A stretch of 64,000 nucleotides of DNA from Nematostella vectensis (Eukaryota > Cnidaria > Anthozoa > Actiniaria > Edwardsiidae): NCBI RefSeq assembly GCF_932526225.1, contig NC_064043.1:11592085-11656084 (forward strand), written 5' to 3'. This document shows positions 1-35,346 of the stretch, piece by piece. The notes beneath the pieces were generated by a model. That model did not search any database. It saw only the letters and a program-made list of their open reading frames with translations, and was not told the origin of the DNA. Position numbers and translations under genes: made by a program. The first letter of the stretch is position 1. Each line of letters begins with the position of its first letter.

Positions 1-1
1 A

Positions 2-1564
2 GAGTTTAAGAAAATTTTCAAACAGCGCAAAGCGTATTTACGGGAGGTGTGGAACTGGATGGAATTGGCCCTAATAGTCTGTGTTCTCGGTTGCGCAGTC
101 ACCATTCTCCAGCGTGCTCTTCTAGTAGACATCGCGATCAAGAAGTTGAATGCTCAGCAAAACCGTTTTGTAAGTCTTATCCAAGCAGGAACCGTTGACG
201 AACTCTTAACCTACTTCCAAGGTCTCCTTGTGTTCTCGGCAAGTATTAAACTTCTAAAGCTTTGCAGATTCAACCCTAAAATACTCCTTTTTACCAAAAC
301 CATCTCTACAGCCGTAGGTCCCTTATCTTCATTTCTTTTGGTGTTCGCTATACTCTATTTGGCATTTGCGAGTGTGTACAATCTGGTCTTTGGGTCAGCT
401 CTCCAGGAGTATAGCTCATTTATATACACAGTAGAGACACTATTCAGCACAATACTTGGGGGGTTCGACTTCACGGCAACAGAACGGCAAAACAAGATTA
501 TTGGACCACTGCTGTTTTTCTTCTTCATGGTAGTAATGGTAATGATACTCATGAATATCTTCCTTGCGATTCTCATGGACGCGTTCGCAAAGGTTCAGGA
601 GGAAGACAATTCCAGTGAGCACGAGCTTGTCGAGTTCATGCTCACTCGCTTCAGCCAGTACATTGGAATGCGACATGGCAAGAAAGTGGGCATCATGCCT
701 ACTAGTGATAAAGAAGAAGTAAAAGTAAGCTTCGTATCGCATCAAGCTGATGACAAGGTGAGTCAACAGTCACGTTTTAGCCCAAGTCCAAGCGTGTCTG
801 ACAACACACAGATAATCTCTAAACATTACACAGAAAACTGTGAGGATGAACGCGCCTATAATAATATTGGACAAGAAGTGAGCGAGAGCATGGATTCGCT
901 AGACTTCGCCATCATGAGAGCGGCTGCTAAGGAGAGTTATAATGTTTCCTTAAGTTCACCAAATACTGGTTTGATTCCAAAGATCGCGATACAGGAGACT
1001 GAAAATGAAGGCGGAGTGAGTGGAGATGAAGAAAGAGTCTGTGTAGATGAAGAAACATGTCTCTCGCCAAACAGTCCTTCTATGTTTGATAGACAAACAA
1101 TAAAACCCAGCTATAGTGTGAAAAGCGAACATCCGTACAGCTCGATGAATAGTAAAGATTTCGATGTCTTAGATTACATAGCAATGAGAGCGACAGAAAA
1201 AGAGAGCTCACTTGATAATTCCTTTGACTACAAGCGTTATAGTTTATCTCCTAGAAGGGCAGACAGCCAATCTTTAACAATCTATAGCAATCCCATTGCC
1301 AACCCTTACGTCTCTATCGACGTTAAAATGAAGGACATTACAGCATGGTGTACCTCTGTGCTTGTGGATGACCTTATTATGGAAGACGCGTACGAGATGA
1401 TGGTTCGTTACTACGTCAAGGACCACAAGAAGGCAATCCAAGACCATTATATGTCAGAACAGGAGGCTTTATCCAAAAGCTGGAATGGAAGTGAAGTTCT
1501 TATGACGAAACCTCGGCAAAAGCCAGGCCGATTCACATACGCAAGGAATTTACTGGAGTCGTAG
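2..1564 (+). CDS. Polycystin-1-like cation channel, C-terminal part (5' end outside window)
   Basis: The frame is open from base 2 to a TAG at 1562-1564, so this is the last exon, or part of it, of a larger gene. The protein contains the last transmembrane helices of a polycystin channel: WNWMELALIV early, a pore segment FSTILGGFDF, then the S6-like helix with MNIFLAILMDAF. The motif ELVEFMLTRF followed by IGM is typical of the region just after S6 in PKD1-family members and favours PKD1/PKD1-like over PKD2. The rest (~residues 180-505) is a hydrophilic cytoplasmic tail rich in Ser, Asp and Glu. It holds two related motifs, LDFAIMRAAAKES and LDYIAMRATEKES, about 100 residues apart. No EF hand or clear coiled coil is visible. 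Polycystins act as cation channels or sensory receptors in cilia and other membranes. Family confidence is high; which PKD1-like paralogue it is cannot be told. Confidence 0.88.
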   Translation, partial: EFKKIFKQRKAYLREVWNWMELALIVCVLGCAVTILQRALLVDIAIKKLNAQQNRFVSLIQAGTVDELLTYFQGLLVFSASIKLLKLCRFNPKILLFTKTISTAVGPLSSFLLVFAILYLAFASVYNLVFGSALQEYSSFIYTVETLFSTILGGFDFTATERQNKIIGPLLFFFFMVVMVMILMNIFLAILMDAFAKVQEEDNSSEHELVEFMLTRFSQYIGMRHGKKVGIMPTSDKEEVKVSFVSHQADDKVSQQSRFSPSPSVSDNTQIISKHYTENCEDERAYNNIGQEVSESMDSLDFAIMRAAAKESYNVSLSSPNTGLIPKIAIQETENEGGVSGDEERVCVDEETCLSPNSPSMFDRQTIKPSYSVKSEHPYSSMNSKDFDVLDYIAMRATEKESSLDNSFDYKRYSLSPRRADSQSLTIYSNPIANPYVSIDVKMKDITAWCTSVLVDDLIMEDAYEMMVRYYVKDHKKAIQDHYMSEQEALSKSWNGSEVLMTKPRQKPGRFTYARNLLES

Positions 1565-2418
1565 ATGCTCTTATGTGACCATTTACAGAGTCATTTACAG
1601 AGAAAGCGTTCCAGGCTGGGATCCACCGATTTTCACTTAAGTTTTATACTTTTATTTTGTTGGAAAGTGACACAGGTTTCATTTTTGTGCCAAAAACCTG
1701 GAAATTTCCTCATTTTTGTTGGTGTCCCTCTCAGGGTTAATACGATAACGTGGAAATGTAAACCGTGTGGTGGGTGAGCACCAGGAACTGACTTTTTTGT
1801 TTTTTTATACGGATGTCATGGGAAGTGGCACTGCTTTTTGCCCATATTTGGGTTATGAGAAAAACACGAGCTTTGCCATATTTCAGAAATGATTATTCAC
1901 CAAAAGCAACTATATCTCAGATTGACATACCAAATCTGAGTGACCTTAGTGATCTTAGTTTTTAAGCCATTTCTCTGCTTAATACCAGACACTAAGACTC
2001 TGAGCTTATATAGGTCATTTTGTACAATTTTACTATAAAATATTTACAAAAAATGTCAAAAAGCCCCATGTTTGAGATCCATACATGTATAATCATCAGT
2101 TAAAATATTATTTGAGGCAAACATTTAAGTTTGGTGGTATATATGACAATTAACATGCTTTCGAAGCAAACTGGTGTTAAATATTAAAATCAGAATCGCT
2201 TTGTTGCATTAAAAAAAGCCCCTTTCGGGGTTCAAATGCACTTGGTCAATTTCAGTTAAACATTATGTAGTACATGCAATTACTAAACATGCTGAACAAA
2301 AAAAGCCATTGCAAAATATCGCCAGGAGTTTAAACAAACGTCTATCATTGTAAAAAGAGTTTTTTTTAGAATGCGTCAAGTAAGTATGAGCCCCTGAATG
2401 TGTATATTTTCGTATGTA
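1565..2418. other. 3' UTR / intergenic DNA after the polycystin gene
   Basis: AT-rich non-coding sequence, probably the 3' UTR and downstream flank of the polycystin-like gene. A small GCCCC-TTTC-GGGG stem sits near 2217-2229. No coding exon is supported here. Confidence 0.5.
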
Positions 2419-2629
2419 AGGGAGTGTTCATTAATTACCCTGAAAGGGTGGGGTGGGATAATTTTGACTCCTTGACACCTTAAAATTTCAGAGCTCCCTT
2501 TTAACAACCCCAAAAATTTTATAAGAACATGTATACAAAAATTAAGAGTCCCCCATATAAGGCTCTTTTTTTTGGTAGTCCTCCCCTCATATCTTCCTTC
2601 CCCCTTAGGGTATTAAAGACACACTCCCT
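2419..2629. mobile_element. MITE-like element with ~30-bp imperfect terminal inverted repeats
   Basis: The left end begins AGGGAGTGTTCATTAATTAC and the reverse complement of the right end begins AGGGAGTGTGTCTTTAATAC, followed by further matches (CCCT then AAGGG). Element length is 211 bp with no coding capacity. The flanks are TA on the left and AA on the right, so a TA target duplication is possible but not proven. I infer a non-autonomous DNA transposon. Confidence 0.6.
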
Positions 2630-3363
2630 AATGATTAGACAAATTTTTTTTGTATGTGAAGCCATATTCAGCCTAACAGTTATAGCAGTGGGTGCTTTAG
2701 TTGTTATCTAAAAAGTGTGGTGCCAGGCTAAAAAAAAGCCCTTCTGGATGAAGGATGAAGTTTATATCCGGTAAAAGCAATAGTGTTCTTGACGCCTTCA
2801 ACTATTAGGCAGGGCAATAGTCTAGTCACATGAATGAGGATACTTTGTCAGTGATTTCTTGATAAAATAAACAAAAATGCACCCCCAATCTGTGTTGAAT
2901 ATATAACCCAACGAATAAAATATTTCTAACTGCCACCCGAAATGCCTCCTGCCTCCAGAGATAGCGAAACCCTTTTTTAGTTACCCCTTGTTATATTCCT
3001 ATTTCCCCCTTGCCTAAAAACCCTAGCAACATTGTTTCCAGCCCCCAAAACATTTGAACGGTACTGAGTAACCATAGCCACTTTAGTGTTCGTGACAAGC
3101 CCCAGCCCCCCCCCCCCCCCCACCCCCGAACCTATAACTTCTTATTTAGGTCCCAATGGATGACATTTAGATCCCAATGGACGATATTATATTCACCAAA
3201 TATATTATGCTTCCTACAATTCCTACTGTCCTAAAATAGCTACCCATCACCCAGAGGTATTTTACAGGATGAAACAAAAATGCTTTATTTGTAAGGGGAA
3301 AAAATTATTGCTTGATATGCCTGGCAAAATGAAAATACATGTATGTAGCATTGGTAAAAAATT
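2630..3363. other. Intergenic DNA with poly-C tract
   Basis: No gene seen. Possible AATAAA signals occur near 2866 and 2914, a C homopolymer lies at 3106-3120, and a short direct repeat (CCCAATGGAnGA) lies near 3153-3184. Confidence 0.4.
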
Positions 3364-3373
3364 GGTTTGGCAG

Positions 3374-3405
3374 ACACCGCGGCAGAACGACTGCGCATGC
3401 GCGAG
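3374..3405 (+). repeat. Left terminal inverted repeat
   Basis: Pairs with 7575-7608 at about 28 of 30 positions. It contains TGCGCATGCGCG, which fits the NRF-1 promoter consensus YGCGCAYGCGCR. Confidence 0.7.
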
Positions 3406-3421
3406 ACAAGAGTCATTCAAA

Positions 3422-3574
3422 ATGGCGAACGAAACACGAGTTTCCCAAAGCTGTTATAATAAACACAAACGTTTGGCTCAAAATGGACTTAACAGGAGCA
3501 AAAAATTACACATACACCAAGAAAATGTACTCGTGTTAAGGTTCCAGGAAGATTTTTTGCTGGATCGAGGGTAA
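3422..3574 (+). CDS. Small plus-strand open frame inside the transposon, unrecognised
   Basis: An ATG at 3422, seventeen bases inside the left TIR and in an AAAATGGCG context, opens a 50-residue frame (MANETRVSQSCYNK...). It may be spurious or the first exon of a second, convergent transposon gene. The next frame downstream stays open for about 75 codons (3575-3800), but that stretch overlaps the last exon of the minus-strand gene. I do not recognise a domain. Confidence 0.15.
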   Translation: MANETRVSQSCYNKHKRLAQNGLNRSKKLHIHQENVLVLRFQEDFLLDRG

Positions 3575-3659
3575 AATCCTCAAGTTTGACGGCGTTTGTG
3601 GGATTTGCTGGCACTCTAAACTCAAAAGTTCTACTGCTGCCGTGAAAACGAGACAAATG

Positions 3660-6600
3660 TCAGGGAGCAAACATCAAATGTGGAAGAAAAAATTCCATGT
3701 CTCCTTTAGGCTGCCCTCTTGCATTTGTTTCTTGTGGAACCTTAAATGTAAAAAAATAGACACAATTGTTAGTCATGAAAAAGAAAATAAGTTGAGGCTA
3801 TGATCAAGTGCTCGACTAATCATTATTATTACTTCCCTGCATAAAAAAACATTGTTCAGGCACTGCACTGCACGAAGGTAATAAAAAATTACTTATGGAT
3901 GGATGAACGTCTACTATACCTGCTTTGCTTTTCCCAGATTTTGACCAACTTGCTTGATGATTTTCAGTATTGCATCAGCAGCTGTACCAGTCACCAAACT
4001 TAGGTCTTTTTCAGAATAACCTCCACTGTATGGTGTTGTTAAATAGTTATGAAAGAGCTGTTCTGTCTTTGATGCAGCAAATGACAGGGCTTTGTCCCTA
4101 ATTTGACTAGCACTGTCATAACTTGAAATGAAGCTGCGTAGCACACTATGCCAGATTTCAACTTTCTTTTCTGTTATTAGAGCCATCCATTTCTTTTTAA
4201 GTTCATGGTACTGTGAAAAATGTTGTTTGTGAAAAGAAAAGTCACTAAGCATCGAGAGTGTTGATCTGTCATAATGATGCCTTTTCCAGATTATAAACAG
4301 TAGAGATAACTTTAACATCATTGTTATATATGAGTCCATGTCTCCAGACCTGAATGTAACAGGATAGTGGAAGAATGATATGGGAACCACCTCATCTAAA
4401 AGAAACAGAATGGAAGCATACTCTATGTCTTTGCAGAGCTTGAATTTTAGGAGAACTTTATCACGTAATTTGCCCCACGCCAGAAAAACAGCAGTTATTA
4501 CCAGGCTGACGCGAAAAGGCTTTGGCTTGTTGGGTAAGTCAGATCCAAATGTCTCTTTGTACACTTTTTTAAATAAGAAGTCATAAATTTTTACAACATC
4601 TTCTTGTAGATTCAGGAAAACATGAAATGGGCCCTGCTCTGGGATGACTGATAGGAAACTGGCATCTGCATTGACTTCTTGAGCAATGAGTTTCTTTTGA
4701 TAAAACCAAGTTGGCCAGTCCCCGGGTGCTGGTACTACAAATTTTTTCAAGTAATGTTCCAGTTGTGGACAGCACAGGAATATGTGATCAATGGCTGATT
4801 TATAGTCCTCCATACTTTTCAAAGATTGCTCAAACTCATCTATTAAATTAGTAGACTCAAGGGTACAGAGCTCATCGTGCGACAACCCAGAATAGACCCT
4901 ACAAAAAAAGAAAAAAAATGATAATTTGGCATATTTAATGTTCCATATTTGTTTTTGTTTTTATTTTACTCTACTAATGTGAGAGGTACATATTTATTGG
5001 GTGGTAGGTCCATATAGGGGAATAAAGTATTGTGCCTGGAAAAATATTTAGGAAGTGTCAATATTAAAACATTTTTTAAAAAGAGAAAACAGTATTTTTC
5101 TTATATGGATTGCTGACCTTTAGATAACTACATTAAAATCCATAGAATACATCAATTCCTTTAGTTGTTGTTGGATGTATTTTGGTGAAATGCATTGGTG
5201 ATTTGCTTCCAAGTACATTTTTGATAACACTGGTCTTTGAAACAACTCTTTTATGTAGTCTAGAACAATTCCTCCTCTGCAAATTTTATTTTCATTCCCT
5301 ATCTTCACAATCACTCGGCTGTGTCTTGTATCTCTTGTAGGAATAGGAACAGCAGGAATTGAAGGATGGATGTCCAGTAGGCCACTAGCCATGTGCGTAG
5401 CTAATGATAGCTTCAGATTTGTTGGTAGTCTAACAGTCAAAATATTATGGAAGTCATCCAACAGTTGTACAATTAGGAATCCTTTCTGAAAATTTTAAAG
5501 AAAGTTAAGCATCAGTTATCCCACTGGCTTGTTTAAATTGAAATGGTTCTTGCTTATTCTCAAGTATTGTTTTTATTATTCTCTTATTCACTATTTACTA
5601 AAATAAAAATTTGCACCACACTAATCTCACCTCTGTTGCCAGGATAACCTTTCTCATCAGTATGTCTGGATATTTTGTTATTAGTGCTTTCTTGTGAGAA
5701 TCAATATTTCTAGGACTTGTACTGAAACCAAGTATCCTTCCTGAATTGATTGCTGTCCTAGAAGCACCATGATGTTGTAGGAATAGCCCTTCATCCTTTT
5801 GTAGGGTGGAAGTTTTCTGAGACCTGGTAAAATAAATTTCTGTCATTTAAAAAAGAACAAAACACTAGTGTTCTGGTGCAGCTTGTATACATTGAATTAT
5901 AGTATAAAGCATGATATTGAACATACCTAGGCCCAATTATGAAATTGGAGCAGATAGAAAGGGGGAGCTTATTACAAAATTTAGCCTCTAGAGGGTTTTT
6001 AGAAAGGAAAGTAATTGGAGGTTAGGGAGGTGGGTCTTAATGGAGCATTTAGGGTACCTGAAATATGCCAGTGTGTGAAGGAGAACAACAGTTCTTTGCT
6101 CCTGTACAGCTTGACGTTCATCTGAGAGTCTGGAGTCCTCCCTTGTTATTGAACTTAAAAGCATTTCAAACAGACCTGGAGAGTGTTTTTGTGTGAACGC
6201 TTTCATTGCTGCTGGCTCATATAATGGAGCTTCACTACTGAGGGCATGATGGTATAGAGCCATCTGAAATTGTTGCACTAGTTGGCCCAGTGAATTACCT
6301 GTTGATAGCAATGACAATAAATTATTGAATAAATTATTTGCAGTTTTAGTTGGGCTTGATCCATCACTGGGGTTGAACAATGATCAGCCACATCGGTGCT
6401 GATCGATAAAGCTATTATAAATATTAGAGCATGCAGATATATTCGATCATACAGCTGTACCTTCATCCAATTCTTTGATTGTTGTCTTTATTTGGTCCCA
6501 TACTTGACTATCCATTAACACGTTGGCTTGGTGGAAAAAAACTTGTCAAAAAGCTTATTTGTCAGAATTTTTACAAATTGTTTGCACTACTACTTCTCAA

Positions 6601-7362
6601 TAATTGATAAAGTATTTTTTCCCACAAAAACAAAAAAAAAGGCTGAATTTTATAGATAATTTGTGTGTTTCTTCAGAATGTACAAATAAACAAACCTTTT
6701 GTAGTTGTTGTTCTGTGCTGATGGCGGATGTACTACTATTTGCTTTTTCCTAATAAAAAGAACGAAAGAATGTTCAAGCCTTTTCTATGTACTCGTTTTT
6801 ATATTTTGTTAAACAGATTGAAAATACAGGAAGAAATACATAGCAATTTACAGCGAAGAGGCACTGCAGAGGAGTGGTTGTTTTCCCGAATAAAAATATA
6901 CACCGCGACTGGTTTTCTACTTGTTTGAGGACGGCTTTCAAATTTCTTATAGGCGAGCAACTTGCACCGGTAACACCACCGAGTACCAGGCTGGTATTCT
7001 GCCACTGTTAGCCCAATCTCGTCAAATACCGGATAAAAACGACTTGGAATAGGTTGCTTGTTCAGACGTGAGGGCTGTTGTTTATCGTGCATGGGACATG
7101 AGCAGCGCAAGTTGCTTCTTCGTAACATATCCCAATGTCGCCGGCAAACATGCGAACCTACCGGCAACTTAGCAACACGACTAAGCTCCTCGGAGAGCTG
7201 GTAAAGTCGACCAATGCATCCTTTTCCGTTTCTAGTTTTGCAACTCATCATACAGTGTTGTGCATCGTCGTTTGCATGAACGAAACCCAGCGAGGCTACA
7301 ACTAAAACAACTATAATGGCGACCACGAAGGTCTGCCGGTACGACATCCGATGCTTATCCAT
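3660..7362 (-). CDS. Transposon-borne DUF6589-like protein, 778 aa, seven exons
   Basis: Exons in transcription order: 7362-6921, 6526-6461, 6298-6058, 5823-5631, 5485-5151, 4898-3920, 3740-3660; junction phases agree and the sum is exactly 779 codons. The N-terminal exon has an unexpected hydrophobic stretch (TFVVAIIVVLVVASLGFVHA) followed by a Cys/His-rich block (CMMSC, VCRRHW, CSCPMH) that may bind zinc. The middle contains LFLQHHGASRTAINSGR and LLDDFHNILTVRLPTN. The large sixth exon has GPFHVFLNLQEDV, KPKPFRVSL and CKDIEYASILFLLDE. The C-terminus is FFLPHLMFAP. From memory these motifs recur in a family greatly expanded in cnidarian genomes, which I associate with DUF6589; this needs a profile search. 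Its location inside matched TIRs suggests it is the transposase or an essential transposition protein, with an RNase H-like core possible. The start codon and the splice between exons 1 and 2 are the least certain parts. Confidence 0.68.
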
Positions 7363-7574
7363 TATTTTCGCCTTTGGTGCAGGCCGTAAAGTAGGTGGTG
7401 CAAAATTTCAGAGATAGAAAATTTCAATATCTTGGTGATGTAAATTTTTCAGGCTTATTTTTTTTGTGTACTTCTTATTTTTTTTAAATTTCGCGGCCGG
7501 AAACTGGTTTGTTTTGTTTTGCTAAACAATTTTAATAGGGGCGGGCGCCCGGCAATTTCCCGCCGGAAATAAGA

Positions 7575-7608
7575 GGCTGCGCGTGCGCACTACGTTCTGC
7601 AGCGGTGT
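7575..7608 (-). repeat. Right terminal inverted repeat
   Basis: Inverted partner of 3374-3405. It includes TGCGCACGCGCA on the minus strand, again an NRF-1-type site, and lies ~210 bp upstream of the minus-strand gene's start, so it may serve as its promoter (inference). Confidence 0.68.
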
Positions 7609-7883
7609 AGGTTTGGCAGTATATGCAGAAGAGATATAATTAAAGTTATACTCCTGTGCTACAAATGAAGAGCTGATTTACTTTTAGAACCAGCAGCCAT
7701 AAAATCCATTACAACTATTTTATTTAATATTCCAACAATATAAATGACATGATATCGAGGGGGGGGCTTGTTTCTTATACCCTTTAAGTATAAATGCTGT
7801 AGGCTGAATGTTTTGTTTTGTGTTTACTCGCTTTACGCCATTTCGATCTTTACCATTTAACTTAAGTTACTTATTTACAATTA

Positions 7884-7942
7884 GGCCCTGGCCAAAAGAG
7901 GACAATGTTTCCGGCAACATGTGTCCTCGTTTGGCCAGGGCC
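7884..7942. repeat. Near-perfect ~59-bp hairpin
   Basis: GGCCCTGGCCAAA at 7884 pairs with TTTGGCCAGGGCC ending at 7942, and the inner AGGACA pairs with TGTCCT around a CCGG centre. Probably a tiny foldback element. Confidence 0.65.
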
Positions 7943-8163
7943 TTACAGTGAGGAAAAATACCCAACTTACAATTCCTAAGTTATGGAATATGAAAATATC
8001 TTGTGGTAGTACCAATAATAAATTTGAATAAAAGTTTTACACAGCTTAAGTCGGTTTAGCACTCACCTTCGTTTTGAAAGAGACAAAATAAATACTTTCT
8101 CCTTTCATTATGCTCCCTTTCTCCAGCATTTGCCATTGTCCTGTCAAGATACCTTTCTTTAGA

Positions 8164-8230
8164 GTGGTAGCAATTCAATTTGCGAATAATTCAGTTTGTG
8201 GTAGCAATTCAATTCGCGAATAATTCAATG
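8164..8230. repeat. Two-copy tandem repeat, ~35 bp
   Basis: GTGGTAGCAATTCAATT followed by (T/C)GCGAATAATTCA appears twice in tandem. Confidence 0.6.
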
Positions 8231-8649
8231 TGCCGTCGATTTATGAGCAACAGTTCTTAGGATTTTATACCAGGTCCAAAAGGTTAAAAGGAAATTTAGT
8301 GCTTAACTTGTCCATTCTCTATCAATCTTGTCTTCCATCTCTTCTCCTACCACATCTTGAATATTTGAAGGTTTCGAGGGATCATAAATCGAGCGAATAT
8401 TTCTTTGAGCGTAGTTGTGTTGTGAAAAGCGCGCGAAATTAAACAGGCGCAGGGTTCCCGTGAGTGAAAAAAGGTTTTCGACAACATTTAGGGTTTAAAC
8501 AGATAAAAAATTTAGCAATGCCGGATAGTGCAAAAGTGTATTCAGTTTCATTCTTTCTACTGGGGAGACGTATTGCGAAATTATCACAAAGTGGGCGGGC
8601 GGGCAGGCGAAATCAGGGTTCCCGCGCGATGACCAAAAAACTGAGTTAT

Positions 8650-8803
8650 AGCGGCGTTGCCAGGATTTTTAACAGGAGGGGGCCCAAAAGGTCTTTTCAA
8701 GGAATTATCTCCTGTATTTGAGATAATGTCTCATACATTTACCGATTTTTGGCTGCTAGAAGGGGCGACCCGGGCCCCCTGGGCCACCCCTGGCTACACC
8801 CCT
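8650..8803. mobile_element. Possible hAT-like MITE remnant
   Basis: The left end AGCGGCGTTGCCAGG resembles the reverse complement of the right end, AGGGGTGTAGCCAGG, and both lead into AGGGGGCCC. The flanks GAGTTAT and GAGTTCAT look like a decayed ~8-bp duplication. No coding capacity. Confidence 0.35.
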
Positions 8804-9757
8804 GAGTTCATAGTCCACGCGCGGCCTACGGCGCTGGCATTTTAATTTCGGATTTAAAAAAGAAGTTACGGAAAATCACGAAGGCTATTCCCGCCGAGAT
8901 AAAGAGAGATTGAGCATAGCACGCTCGAGCCAACCGAGCAAAAAAGGCACGAAAAACCGTATAAAGAAGTAACCCATCTTGGGAGGGTGGGACCCTGGGA
9001 ACGAGGATGAGTTTGCACTTCAACTTTTCCTTTTGATATTCAAATCTAAAAGCTCATATTCAAATCTAAAAATAGTCAGTCTGTAAAAGGCTAACACAGG
9101 AAAATGAACCAGCTCTACGCTCTTATGGTCGTTAAGCAGATCTCAGAAGACTTCACCTTTATTAGATTGATGCACCACAGACAAAACAATGGGGACAACA
9201 ATAGAACGGGAATACAATAGAACAATGAGGTAATGCAGCTAGTTACGTGACATAAGGTGGCTGCTTTACATCTCTGCGCTCCAAGTGATGTGCTCCTTTT
9301 TCGTGAAAAAATCTGGTCCTCGAGATTTGCTCCTTTTATTCAATTTCTCGAGGAAGACAGATAACAATAAGATTCCACCGGGGGGCCGGGGATTTAACAG
9401 AAGCCCTCAACAGGGCGGGAAAGGAGGCGGGGAATTAACGCTTTACCGTGTTGCGTCTGATGGCTTATTTACATAAAATAAGCGACTTTCTCGGCTTTTT
9501 CCCGGCTTATTCAAATATAATCTTTTAACAAATCTAATTCTCTTATAGTATTGAAGTGTACTCGCTATCTATCGATGTCTGTTGATTTTTCAATTTTGGG
9601 GTAGCCTGTGCTGAAGTGGGTGTATCATGCACCCGCTTTAGTTCACTAACATGGGGGCTCAAAGAAACGTAAGCAGAGTTATTCTTAGGCACCGCGGAGG
9701 GGGAGGGGCTTGTAGGAGAAAATAATAAAAAAAGAAAGATTTGAAACAAGTTGTGAG

Positions 9758-9781
9758 CCCCCCCCCCCCCCTCCCCCCCCC
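9758..9781. repeat. C-homopolymer tract
   Basis: Twenty-four bases, all C except one T; likely error-prone in assembly. Confidence 0.8.
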
Positions 9782-11132
9782 AGGCTCCGGTAACCGGTAA
9801 AGTAACGAGCTTTTAACACCACATGAATGTTACGTTCCCCGCTATGTCCCGGGTCGGGGAACCATGGTTTCAATTGACGGGTTCATAATCTAGTCTTGTT
9901 CAAGCGTATTGCGTGACAGAGGTCACGTATCCATGACAGAGGTCACGTACGTACCCCACGTACTAGATCCCTACCTTCCCTTTCTTTTCCTTAGACCAAG
10001 ATTTTAAAAGAGATGTATGGGATCAAAACCGCACCTGCCATATGTTTCATTTATGTGCGCGCCTTCCTCTCGTTTCAGTTAGCTGATAGGCGCCCTCGTC
10101 TCTTCTCGAGAAACCCTGGATTCACCCTGTGCGTTCTTCTATTTCTAATAATTGGCCATCGTTGAAGTGTGAGAGTCTGATCACTTTATTATTACTTTGG
10201 GTGGGATAACAGAAGTTGTCAAGTCCCGCTTAACAGCAGACCTCGGTGAACACAGATGTGAGATAGACAATCACCTCTGTCACTAGCCGGGCGCAATTTA
10301 AACATCTAATGGTCGACCACAGCCTACAAATCTTTACTTTAAGCATCAACAAGCTCATCATATTCGAGACATAAGTCAAAAGGCAAGAGTATTTAGAGCT
10401 TTTTTCAACAGAAGACAAGAGCGCTTTGTAATTCTGTCGCATGGAGTGTTGGTAGGTAATTATTTATAGCATTTTATTAATATCGTTTGTCAGGTGAATA
10501 GAGGCTTTTGTGAACAGCCCAGCACGCGATTTAGCCCTTTAAACGGATTAATTGATCTGTTAAACCATCAAGCACTGCTACAGCCATATGCTCAACTGTT
10601 TGCGACATCATTGAAATATTGAAATAATGTGTCAGATACCTTGTTGCATATTTGAAGTTATTTTGGCAAGATGGTAGGAATGAAACGGTATGTATTGTCG
10701 AGTTAAATCTAATTGATATTACAAAGACAATGTTCATTTTCTTCCAAGATGTCTTTTCGCTAAGTAGTAACAGATACTTCCACAATTGTTTGATCCCCAC
10801 AAATGTTTCTAAGAATAAATAATTTTATCCTAACCTAAAAACATAAAAGAACAAACTTAACATTCAAAGTAAATGTATAACTAGAGGTGTAACATCTGTA
10901 TTTTATTATCCAATAAGAAAACCATTTTTTTATTTAGATTTTTTTAGAACTGAACGTTCTTTTAAAAGGACTCTTATAGTGTAATAGTAAGAGCATGTAA
11001 TATAATCTCATTCCCTCCAAGATCAAATAAATCTTAACTCAGTCAATTAATCCTTGTATCTTTCTACATGAAAAATTGAACATTACAAATATCAAAGTAT
11101 GTCATTTTGTCATTCAGCGAGAAATTGTCGCA

Positions 11133-35346
<24,214 letters not shown>

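Larger units (their letters stand above)
3364..7619. mobile_element. Candidate autonomous DNA transposon with TIRs and 10-bp target duplication
   Basis: The 10-mer GGTTTGGCAG occurs at 3364-3373 and again in direct orientation at 7610-7619. Immediately inside lie inverted repeats: 3374 onward begins ACACCGCGGCAGAACG, and the reverse complement from 7608 begins ACACCGCTGCAGAACG. The match continues with one gap through TGCGCAnGCGC to about 30 bp. One extra base (A, 7609) separates the right repeat from the direct repeat. Between the ends lies one multi-exon minus-strand gene and nothing else recognisable. TIRs plus target duplication around a single gene are the standard signature of a cut-and-paste DNA transposon. 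A 10-bp duplication fits few superfamilies (Mutator-like and some IS4-like elements are known for 9-10 bp). Confidence 0.72.
7620..11132. other. Intergenic region upstream of the receptor gene
   Basis: About 3.5 kb with no supportable coding exon; the open frames here are short and unrecognisable. It contains a hairpin at 7884-7942, a short tandem duplication at 8164-8230, a possible MITE at 8650-8803, a C homopolymer at 9758-9781 and a doubled GACAGAGGTCACGTA near 9917-9950. No core promoter for the gene starting at 11133 could be picked out. Confidence 0.4.

Noticed and set aside
2206-2235. GCCCC-TTTC-GGGG-TTCAAAT as a tRNA T-arm
   Set aside because: No acceptor, D or anticodon stems around it.
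3660-3740. Reading the last DUF6589-like exon with an internal acceptor at 3730
   Set aside because: The acceptor at 3741-3742 has a better pyrimidine tract and matches phase 0 of the preceding exon.
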